Assembly: GCF_030272615.1 (NCBI RefSeq)
Contig: NC_081405.1
Span: 470,628,008-470,692,007 of the forward strand
Length of the DNA: 64,000 bases
Reading direction: 5' to 3'
DNA from: Cryptomeria japonica
Lineage: Eukaryota; Streptophyta; Pinopsida; Cupressales; Cupressaceae
Shown piece by piece: positions 23,190 through 32,664 of the stretch. Positions within the stretch are counted from its first letter, which is position 1; every line of letters begins with the position of its first letter. A model generated the notes under the pieces. That model saw only the letters and a program-made list of their open reading frames with translations, did not search any database and was not told the origin of the DNA. Made by a program: the position numbers and the translations under genes.

Positions 23190-23201
23190 TGGTATCAGAG
23201 C
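23190..23201 (+). promoter_or_regulatory. Primer-binding site, initiator tRNA-Met type
   Basis: TGGTATCAGAGC is the standard 12-base plant initiator-Met PBS. It lies between the LTR end and a gag ORF. Confidence 0.85.
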
Positions 23202-23230
23202 ATCAGAAGATCCTTGGGAAAGATAAGGAA

Positions 23231-23878
23231 ATGGAAGACACAATAGATAATAGTGAGGATATTCCCACTAGACCCATGACAAACATGGAGTTGGCCAAGA
23301 TAGTGAGAGAGCAGGTGACCAAGAATAAAAAGATGGAGGAAGAGATAGAGAAGTTGAAGAGAGAACAAGCAGGCAAAGAAGTTGCATTAGCCTTGGATGG
23401 AGAAGGAGAAGAGGAAGTAGAGAGACAAGAGATATCAACAGATCAAAGACAATTTGTTAAAGCCCTTAATAGAGTGGGAAGAAGAGACAATAGAGCAGAA
23501 CTACATACATTCTCTAGGAAAATGAATCCAGAAGAATGTATGGATTGGATAGAGGCAATGGTGAATTATTTTGAATGTGAGGAGGTACCTAATAACCAAA
23601 GGGTGAAGGTGGATAAAACCAAAATGAAGGGTCCATCCCTTATTTGGTGGAACTTCCCACAAGATGAAAGAGATGAAGAAGGAAAGAAGCCTATAACTTC
23701 ATGGAAAAAGATGGTGGTAGAGATCAAGAGACAATTTGTGCCCGAGGACTATGAGATCATCTTACATAAGAGATTACAAAACCTAAGGAAAATATATTTG
23801 GATGTCAGTACCTACACTGAGGAGTTTCATTGGATGACACTCAAGGCAAAGATACCACCTAGGTCTAGCAAAGCCTAA
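23231..23878 (+). pseudogene. Ty3/gypsy gag, truncated
   Basis: 215 codons from an ATG 30 bp after the PBS. A charged N-terminus with coiled-coil character (MTNMELAKIVREQVTKNKKM) is followed by the retrotransposon gag domain: ECMDWIEAMVNYFECEEVP, GPSLIWWNF, SWKKMVVEIKRQFVPEDYE and STYTEEFHWMT. This pattern is usual for gypsy elements, including chromoviruses. The frame ends abruptly right after EFHWMTLKAKIP, before any zinc knuckle, at the 22-bp sequence shared with 6190-6211. Protease and pol are absent. A gag shell protein in life; here a fragment nested in the CACTA element. Confidence 0.75.
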
Positions 23879-25154
23879 AGTGCAAAGGAGAACAAGACAC
23901 TGTCTCATTTTCATTGACAACTAATCTGAGAGTCTAAAATATCTAGTAACAATACCTAATACTCAAAAATATAGTAACAATACCTAATACCCCTAGCATG
24001 TCAGTCATCACCAAGCTTTTGTATTTGACATAAGTGAAAGGTTGAAGCTACAAAAAATTTCTTTAACTCAATACAAGACCTCACATACTATAACTAAAAT
24101 CATATAAGAATAATCCCTGATAGACCTAAGAAAGATCAACAAAATAAACCTCATTAAGTAACATTCTATGTATATATCAGGATAGCTAACCCGATCTAAT
24201 AAGTCAGTATTGAACATGGCTATCAACATAGTTATACCGAATGCAAATGATGAGATGCCTATCAAAATAGTCACTAAAGGCAGAATAGCAATATTTTGTA
24301 ATCCCAATAGAGTATAGCTATCTCGACACACATCTATGGGTAGGTTGTAACGATGTAGGCCCTATCGAAATAACATATAAGATCAGGGTAGGTGTAAAAG
24401 GCTATCCAGATAGTGTAAACTTATAGCGAATTCAAGGACAAAACCTATATCGGTATAACTTGTGAAGATGGGATAACACCTTTTTTCTTTTCCGATGATA
24501 AAAGTAATGCCGATAAGCATTATCTAGGAGGAGTTTGGGATAGCTTACAAAGTTGGGATAACACATCAATAATGTTCTGATTGATGAAATTATCTTGATG
24601 ATTTACAAATAAAGTACTATTAGGAGAAATATCCCGATTTATCAATTATAAACTAAGAAACCAATAGTGATAAAAGGAGAACAAATGAGGATACCCTTAT
24701 TGAAATGAATTATGAAGTCAGGAAAACAATCTTTGGATATGCCGATAGTAGAATTAATACCGATGGACGTCATCACAATTTTTTATCGGTATAAATTAGG
24801 CTGAAATGACGTGAAAAGGAAATAGTTATTGATATCTCCATATTTATTTGTCACGATTAATTTGTCAGAAAGGTGCCAAATTTAGAGGCAGTGACAGGGA
24901 GAGTTAAGTTGATGGCATACATCATTAGATAATTCAAATTTTGAAAAGATGGCTCATTGATTTATATATTAAAACATTTATTGATGCATGAACAAAATTC
25001 TCTGAGGAACACATCTAGGAGAATTTAGCACTAGAATTGCAAACGCATTAAGAAGGCATTGAAGTAGGCCAAAAATACAAAAGAAGAAAGAAAGTAAGTT
25101 CTTTGATCGATTTCTCTGTGATTGTTTTAAGTAATACTTTCAATTGCTTGTAAA

Positions 25155-27141
25155 ATGGAAACTCCTAGTGGTTATGCAAAAAGGAAAAGAGGGGAGACAA
25201 ACAAGGGTAAGGGAAAGAAACAAAAATCAGAGGAAACAAGTCCAAATATCAGGGAAGAAGAAAGAAAATTGAATTAGGATCTACTAAATCAATTGTCGGG
25301 TTCCACTCCCAAACCTAAGAGGTCTGCAAAGTGGAAATGAGAAGATAACTATACTGATGTGGGAGATGTGTACACAACTATTAGAGGCTATGAGCTATTC
25401 CTATTTCATTACCACAGGCGTGAGAAGCCCGAGCCAAGCTGCAATACATGGTAGTTGAGCTTGGGAAAACTTGTTGTTCCCAATGTCTATGTCAATGTGG
25501 ATCTTCTAAAGCTATTTGGCACATAACTTTGATCCAAAAAAGAGGGCAATATGTGACTGGGATGAAAATCCTTGTTTCTTTGTATCACGAGAGGCAATTT
25601 TGGAATTTTTTGATTTTCCCGGGGGTTTATGATCATCCCATTATCCTTGGGGATTTGCTTGAAGATCATCACATATTAGATACCACTTACATTGGATGGA
25701 AATTGACCATTCACTTTCTTAATCTTGAGGCGCCATTAGAGACAGGGGAGGGCCTGACATTTCATGTAAATTTGTTTAAAGACTATTTTAAGTATACATA
25801 CTACTTAGTTGGTCAGGTTCTAGGGTTGAACACTCTAGATTTTATGAGAATAGAATCTATGATCATTGCAGTAGACATTCACTCCCTAAAGGCCAAATAA
25901 TTTGATTTTGTTACGTTTGTAGCTGAGCAACTTAGGGCAGGACTTGCTGATATCAAGAGGGACTCTACCAAAATTCACTTTGCACATTATTCTTTACTAA
26001 TGCATATGGTGTTGTTTTACGGACAAGGATTGGGGCTTTGGCCTAAGGAAATGAGGGTAAGAAAATATGGTGGTGATAACCAACCTCTGCCAATTCAACT
26101 ATGGACCTCAATCTAGGACTACAGATTTCTTAGGTCTAGTTATATTCATTTTGAGGAATTATTTGTTAAAACTGTACAAATTTTTTGGTCACCCTTGTAA
26201 CTTTGCACTCTCAAAAGATGTGAATATATTTTTAAGGCCTGTAAATTTTGGAGGGCTTGATACTATCAAACACAACTGGGGAGATTAGTATTGTTTCTCT
26301 GATGTAACCATGATTAGGATTTATGGTTTTGAAGGGGCCCCATTATTATTGCCAAAAACGGTTCCTGATAGGATAACATATTTGGAGATCATAAGGCAAA
26401 TGGGAGAATCAAATCACGTGCATCTAACTTCCCATGACAAACAATCTTTTTTACCTGGGACCCTATGTGTTGGAGAATTCATTGTGAATGGAAGAGAAGG
26501 ACAAGAGCTCACATGGAACAAATTGTTCCATTATAATATGAAGTTGGGTACTCCAAGAAAGAACTTTGATCTAGAAGGATATGGTCATTCAATAAAAAAA
26601 AAGAAAAAACTTGGTGATTATGAGCACATCCCATATTTAAGGGGTGATTTAATAAGGAATATGGATTCGCAGGAGGCCAAACTGGCCATTAACAATCATA
26701 ATAGGGAGATTGAACAAAAAACTAGAGATAAGAAAACTATTGAAATATCGTCCTCAGATGAAGAAGAGTCATCAAAAGAGATTTCATTTGAACAATTCTC
26801 TACGATACTAATTGAAGAGCAAGTGTCACCTGCTAGGGATGCTGATGAAGGAATCCCAGGGGAAGATGACCCAAGGCAATTGGCCTGAAATGATTTTGTA
26901 TTTGATGATAATTTTATAATGAATCCTGAATTTATGTCTTTCTTGTATAGAGTGAAAGGTAAAGCAATCAGATAGGATGTTGGAAAGGTAAACACCTCAA
27001 ATGAACAACAATTGTCAGTCACCCTAGAGAATGAAGTAGCACAAGAAATGAGCCTAATGACTCCTGACAGAGGAAGGAAGGTACTTCAAGATGCAGGTGT
27101 GTTAATCTTTTTAGGATGGGATCTGAATTCATTTCTAGTAT
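25155..27141 (+). pseudogene. Unrecognised ORF of the direct-repeat element, decayed
   Basis: An ATG at 25155 starts a basic N-terminus (METPSGYAKRKRGETNKGKG), then RGYELFLFHYHRREKPEPS and LVVPNVYVNVDLLKLF. A frameshift leads to ENPCFFVSREAILEFFDFPG, then 25600-26150 with LLEDHHILDTTYIGWKL, FHVNLFKDYFKYTYYLVGQV and IHFAHYSLLMHMVLFYGQGL. A long open block (26310-26888) follows with LPKTVPDRITYLEIIRQMG and ELTWNKLFHYNMKLGTPRKN, and an acidic SSSDEEESSKE tail that continues past a stop to about 27141. Stops and shifts are many, but the text is plainly former protein of about 650 residues. I recognise no domain; it resembles neither gag, RT, integrase nor transposase. No function is proposed. Confidence 0.5.
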
Positions 27142-28088
27142 TGTAGGTCTATATAACTGTGAATTGTCCTTTTGTTTAAATGATGTTACTAATTTGACTG
27201 TGTATTCTAGGTCTATGAGACTTTGGGACTATCAAAGATTTATTCATATGGCTGCTACGATACTATCATGTTCTCATTCATCTAAACCTTATACCACTTT
27301 AACCCTAAATCATTGTAATTGCCTTTGGCCATTTTGACATTGGATCAAATCCTTAATTGGGTAAAGTTGTTAACTTCTTTTACTATTCTTATTTTTGACT
27401 TCATCTATGTCCTTTGAGTAGTATGAACTTTTGAATTCATTACAACCTATTATGGATTATTCATTTTGCCTTAACACATCATTGTCTCTACTATCAACTC
27501 TTTGATGCTTGGGGCTATTTTTTTATTATGATTTATTGAATATCACTTTAGCTAGTCATTGGACCTTCTATTCATCTTTTCTCACTATAGAGACAAATTT
27601 TTATTTGCTTGGGTCTAAGGATTGTGTTTTGACAGTGAAAATATTTATTGTTTGTTGCCTTTTCATTTGAGAGATCCTATTAGATTTATGGTGATGACCC
27701 TTGAGGGCTTCACTGTTATATTGATTGTGCATCAAATACCTCTTATGACAAAATATTGACATCACTCCATATTAATTTTTTTCTTTTGTACTCTAGGCAT
27801 GCTATTTTCATTATTCATTGTTCCTTAGCTCATTGTTTTTATTTTCTCTATGAACTCTTAAGGCTAAGAGTGAAATAAAATATTTTATAGCTCATACTCC
27901 CCAATCCCTATTTATATAAATCTAGCCACAACTCTTCCCCTTGATAATTTTAACCCCTTTCTCTTCTTCTCATTTGATTCATTTATTTTTTAAACTTTTT
28001 TTCCTTTCAAATCTTCTCATTTTTCTCTTATATCTTATTTTATCTTCGTTTTTCTTTTCAAAAGACCACTCATATTATTTTTTTCTCG
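27142..28088. other. T-rich non-coding interior of the direct-repeat element
   Basis: AT- and T-rich sequence with no coding similarity, ending at the purine run before the right repeat. Confidence 0.4.
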
Positions 28089-28810
28089 AGTACCCTCTAG
28101 AGGGGGCATCATCCTCATTTTTCTATCCTATTGTTGATATCCCAAAATCCAGTAACAATACCTAATACCCCTAGCATGTCAGTCATCACCAAGCTTTTGT
28201 ATTTGGAATAAGTGAAAGGTTGAAGCTACATAAGTTTTCTTTAACTCAATACAAGACCTCACATACTATAACTAAAATTATATAAGAATAATCCCTGATA
28301 GACCTAAGAAAGATCAGCAAAATAACCCTCATTAAGTAACATTCTATGTATATATCAAGATAGCTAACTCGATCGAATAAGTCAGTATTGAACATGGCAA
28401 TCAACATAGTTACACCAAATGCAAATGATGAGATGCCTATTAGAACAGTCACTAAAGGCAGAATAGTAATATTTTGTAATCCTGATAGAGTATAGCTATC
28501 CTGACAGTGTAAACTTATAGCAAATTCAAGGACAAAACCTCTATCAGTATAACTTGTGAAGACAGGATAGCACCTTTTTTCTTTGTCGATGATGAAAGTA
28601 ATGTTGATAAGCATTATCTAGGAGGAGTTCGAGATAACTTACAAAGTTAGGATAACACATCAACAGTGTTCCCATCGATGAAAGATTATCAAATCATAGT
28701 CCATATTTGTAATACTTTATATTCCCTGATAGCAATTGTTTTTTTAAAATTTTTAAATATAGCATGTTCGTCGGAATTCCGACAGACATGCCCAACATAG
28801 GCCTCGATGA

Positions 28811-29120
28811 GAGTTTTGTATCTGCGATGAAATATTTTGTCACAGGCACAACACTCTTATCAGAGATTCCTTTCATTTATTGTCAGAATTATAACAAAAA
28901 AGGGCACTATGCTTTGATAGGAATGTTGTACCTGTGACGAAAAATTTAATTGCAGGTGCACCATTCTCGTCGGAGCTTCCTTGCATTTGTTGTCTATTCT
29001 GACACAAAAGGGTACTATGCTCTAATGGGAATGTTGTACCTGCAATGAAAAATTTCATTGTAGGTGCACCATTCTCATCGAAGCATAATGCCCTTTTTGT
29101 CAAAATTCTAATGAAAACCC
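28811..29120. repeat. Right subterminal ~109-bp repeats of the CACTA element
   Basis: Units starting near 28811, 28921 and 29029 (110 and 108 bp apart) share GTTGTACCTG, a short hairpin, then GGTGCACCATTCTCGTCGGA. The hairpin in the third unit (about 29038-29065) is a near-palindrome from ACCTGCAATG to CATTGTAGGT. Flanking text repeats TCGTC/GACGA motifs up to the TIR. Confidence 0.75.
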
Positions 29121-29316
29121 CAAGGCATGGTTCGTCAAAAGATTGACGACTAACGATTTAGACTGCCACATTATGTGTCAACTTTCGACAAAGAAGGTGT
29201 AGGAATTCTGACGAAAATATTTCCATCGAATAACCTGATGAAATTTGAGTGACGGAAATCTTTTCGCCATTTCATCAAATCTAGGGCATTAATATGTTGG
29301 AATTACGACGATAGCT

Positions 29317-29346
29317 CATTGAAAAATGACCCCAAATGTGTTAGTG
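29317..29346. repeat. Right TIR of the CACTA element
   Basis: Ends in TAGTG and is the inverse of the left TIR with about four mismatches in 30. GTT follows at 29347-29349. Confidence 0.9.
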
Positions 29347-29838
29347 GTTTGTGAAGAGATTTGAGACAATGTTTGGTGTCAGATGTGTTTGCCATGAAAT
29401 TGGTCGCCTAACATAGTGGTTTAAGGACAATTTCATGATAAAGAGATCTTGTTCATTTCAATTCATTGATCCTTTGCACCTGCTAGAAGAAGCTGTGTTC
29501 CTTTGGGCAGTTTTTGCAGCCCTTTGTATCTTTCCCTAAGGTTGTGTGCCTTAGTCTTGCAAGTCCATTTAGGGATAGTGGGCTCCTTAGAATTGAGCCT
29601 AAACATTGTAATCAATTATTCATATTTTGAGTGTGATTCTCACCATGGTTTTTCCCTGTTTAGGGTTTCAAAACATAAATATGGTGTTCATGTGTTTATT
29701 GTGCTTTGACCTTTCATATTTTATAATTGCACTAATAAGTTAATTATGGTTTGAAGTTCAATAGATCATAAGTGAAGTATTTTGAGGTTCAGATTGATTC
29801 CCCCCCCCTCTCAATCATGTGTTGTGTTCAACAAAATT

Positions 29839-29945
29839 GAAACCCCCATTGCATGCCAAAATTTAAAGTTCCTTTTGTAAATTGAAACCCCATTTCACTT
29901 CCAAAGTTTCAATTTCCTCTCAAAGCCTAAAACCCCATAAATTTA
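29839..29945. repeat. 45-bp minisatellite, right half
   Basis: The last 17 bases of the split unit (29839-29855) are followed by units at 29856-29900 and 29901-29945. Read on the minus strand, the 45-bp period gives imperfect 15-residue repeats. Confidence 0.8.
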
Positions 29946-30591
29946 TAATATACTCTTGTTAGGTCTACACTCCCACTAGGTACTACAACACCTATAATAT
30001 CATGCAAATAATAAACACACTCTTTCTACCTACTTTCCCACCTTTCATCGACTCTATTAATGATGAAAAATAATACATATTGAATAAAGATGGATCTCCA
30101 TACATTATGGGTACATAAGGACATGACTAAGGTAGCCTCAACACAAAAAATAGTAAAAAACGTGATGTGGAGTTACAGGCACCCTGTACAGTGCCCAAGG
30201 TTATGGATTTTTAAGATTTTTTTACAAATTCTCACATTTTCCACTTTGGCATGACCTAAAATATGATATAAAAAACTTGATTTTATTAATAAAGGGGATG
30301 GGGAAACTATTTTTGAGAAGAACCAAGAACAATAAGCTTCTTGTAAATTAAGGTTTCAACTTCGACAAAATGAAAAAGTTATTTTATTTTTCTGGTATTT
30401 TGATGATTTGTGTTTGTCCCAAATTTGTAACAAAATCATTTTAACCTCCAAGAAAATATTTTGAAGTGTAAAATTGACATTGAGTGATTTTTTACATTAG
30501 TATTTTATTCATCTATGGATGTATATATGTTGAGCTCACCAACTAGATGGCTATAGTAACTATACAAAGCTTTTGTATGGTTTTTTTTCAT
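29946..30591. other. Spacer between the two copia nests
   Basis: AT-rich, no gene or element recognised. It ends at the GGTAA target site of the next copia insertion. Confidence 0.6.
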
Positions 30592-30596
30592 GGTAA

Positions 30597-32243
30597 TGTT
30601 GAACACACCACAAGATTGGGAGAAGTGAATCGGTCTAGAAATTAAAATAACTTATTTATAATCCTTTTTAACTTCAAAACACAATTAACCTATCTCTACA
30701 ATTATGAAACATAAAACCATAAAAGCATAATACACACAAGAACACCATATTTATGTGGAAAAACAAAGAAGATAAAAACCATGGTGAGAATCACACTCAC
30801 AATATGAATAGTTGATTACAATGATTTAGGCTCAAGACCAAGGTATATAAATTCACTTTATTGGAATTTTTGTTTAAGGATTACAATAATAGGTCAAGAT
30901 ACAAGGGACTTGCATTATTCAAATGCTTAATCTTAGGGAAAGATACAAAGGACTTGCATTACTAAAGTGTACTACTCCAGGGAAAGATACAAAGATGTAA
31001 AAGATACCAAAAGGATTAAATGTGTTTCAAAAAGTAAAGGGAAATGATGAATTCATATCAATAATATTTATTGTTCATGAAACTATTCTCAAACCATAGT
31101 GTCAAGTAGACAATATCATGACAAACATATCTCACTTCAGTCATTGTCACATGAAGATATGATCATCAAAGCTCATCACAAACTAAAATTCACACTTATT
31201 ATTCTTCACATATGCTTGCATATAATTCTCCTCCATTTCAAAAATCCACACATCCAATTCATAATAATCCACACTTCTATGTATACTAGGTTATTGATTG
31301 AAACCCTCAACTAGGTTGTCCATATACAAAAATACATGAACTAAATAAAGTCAAGCAACTATACACAATAAGTTCCACTCCAAGAGATAATTGGGGCCTA
31401 AATAAATAACAACACTTCTTTCTAAGTTGATTCCAGTGAACCGCACATGCTATCACATCCTCCAAAGTTGGCATCCAATGTAACATGTAGAAAATCAATA
31501 AAGCTTGTTCAAAAGTCAGCCCAAAAATAATATTTCAAGGCAAATTATGTAATACAGATATACACACACTATGATAAGACCCATATCAACCTTCTAACTC
31601 AACCTCCAATAAATATGTGGACCAAAAGAGTATGATCCAAATAAGATAAACTAACTAAGTCCGTAAGAGGTCAACACAACTAAACATGTCGAACCACAAA
31701 CCAACATATATTCACTTGTCGACCAAACCATCACTTCAGATTTGAAATGGAACATTGCATAAACCATATGAACAATTCCTCCAAGCCATAAAATGTCAAA
31801 CAATATAGTGGTGCAATAAAGATCGTTCCCCAAACCAGTCCTAGCATACAACCTCACCGTTAGTAAACTACAATAACTAATTTTTATCATCTAAGCAATT
31901 GAGGACTTGACAACATGATACTACAACATCCATAAAACATAGACATTATAATAGAACCACAATCTATAATATTTAAAGAATAGAGGAATTCAAAGCTTTT
32001 ATCCATAAGGACTTTAAATAACCTTTCCTGAATATTGCAACTTCCACTACTGTTACCTTTTCAAAACACCTCATTCTTACTCAACATCACTATCGGGCAT
32101 CATATGAACACTCATTTCTAAACTATATAATACATTCACAAAATTGAACAAATCCAACTTCCTCTCATTAACACAAACTATGACATTAATGACAACACCA
32201 TACAAGTTTGACATTAATGACAACATAACTCAAGTTTCCAACA
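30597..32243 (-). repeat. 3' LTR of the minus-strand copia element
   Basis: 1647 bp. Homologous in the same orientation to 39290-40284 plus 60405-61002, and in reverse to the solo LTR of the first nest. The termini form a TGTTG/CAACA inverted repeat. Confidence 0.85.
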
Positions 32244-32262
32244 ATCTCCCCCTTTGTCATTG
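32244..32262 (-). promoter_or_regulatory. Polypurine tract of the copia element
   Basis: Read on the minus strand, GACAAAGGGGGAGAT abuts the LTR start TGTTGG. A second, similar GTCAAAGGGGGAGGGA lies about 70 bp upstream (plus 32317-32332). Confidence 0.8.
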
Positions 32263-32581
32263 ATGGCAACACTTGTACCACCAAACAAAAATAAAATAAT
32301 TCTTCTAAAATCCCTCCCCCTTTGACATCAAGGACAAAGGGCACAACACTACAAACAACAACTTTTTGTATTGACTAGTAAATCTTTCTTTCTACCTTCT
32401 GGGTAAAATCATGATTATTATTACACTCCCTTTGATAGGGATATCTTTCTTTTGCAATCATTTTCCTACAACCATGAAGCCACAACCATCAGTACTCCCC
32501 CTAAGAGAAGATACCACATCAATCCAAGAGATAAAATATGAACTTTGAATCCCCCCTAGAATGATGCACCACTTCTATGCA

Positions 32582-32664
32582 ACTAGTTTGAAGGAGGGGC
32601 AATAAACTCTAATTTCTATTAGAGATACTCAAAAGTATCTTTCACTAGTGGCTTGGTAAAGACG
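32582..32664 (-). pseudogene. Copia RNase H C-terminal end
   Basis: Minus strand reads VFTKPLVKDTFEYL, two stops, then KLEFIAPPSN and a stop, matching the copia RNase H tail (ADVFTKPL...F...R..LG). It is separated from the rest of RNase H (37114 and up) by the 4.4-kb insertion. The reading frame is continuous across the insertion point once one TSD copy is discounted. Confidence 0.75.

Larger units (their letters stand above)
23936..28690 (+). mobile_element. Direct-repeat-flanked element with an unknown ORF (possible non-autonomous LTR element)
   Basis: Two direct repeats (about 23936-24592 and 28144-28690) flank a 3.5-kb interior. They are homologous throughout, apart from an internal deletion in the right copy after a CTATC microhomology and a short 5' duplication in the left copy. 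A purine run CTAGAGGGGGCATCA (about 28095) lies about 40 bp before the right repeat, where a polypurine tract would be, which argues for plus-oriented LTRs. The right repeat stops early, so it would be truncated. I found no PBS or TSD. The interior carries one decayed ORF and no gag or pol. Confidence 0.5.
15899..29346 (+). mobile_element. CACTA (En/Spm-type) DNA transposon, 13.4 kb, with nested insertions
   Basis: The left end begins CACTAACTCATTTGGGTGCA and the right end finishes TGACCCCAAATGTGTTAGTG. The two 30-bp ends match as inverted repeats at about 26 of 30 positions. Both flanks carry GTT (15896-15898 and 29347-29349), the 3-bp target duplication expected for CACTA elements. Inside are a decayed TNP2-type transposase on the plus strand and subterminal repeats at both ends. 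It is inserted in the family C solo LTR only about 70 bp from the gag-only element. Confidence 0.9.
7885..29833 (+). mobile_element. Copia family C solo LTR, split by two nested elements
   Basis: Three segments (7885-8880, about 15831-15898, 29350-29833) together make one LTR of about 1.55 kb. It is homologous over its length, in reverse orientation, to the LTRs of the copia element at 30597-61002. It starts TGTTGG and ends GTTCAACA. Its 5' text matches the complement of 61002-60900, its middle matches the complement of 31980-31300, and its end (CTTTGTATCTTTCCCTAAG, then TTGTGTTCAACA) matches the complement of 30960-30597. The flanks are AACTT (7880-7884) and AAATT (29834-29838), a probable TSD with one difference. 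No internal retroelement sequence adjoins it, so it is read as a solo LTR left by LTR-LTR recombination. Confidence 0.8.

Noticed and set aside
23936-28690. Treating the direct-repeat element as a certain LTR retrotransposon
   Set aside because: No PBS, no target duplication and no gag or pol found, so it is listed as possible only.
28811-29120. Regularly spaced repeats resembling a CRISPR-like array
   Set aside because: Units are diverged, of plant CACTA subterminal type, and the genome is eukaryotic.
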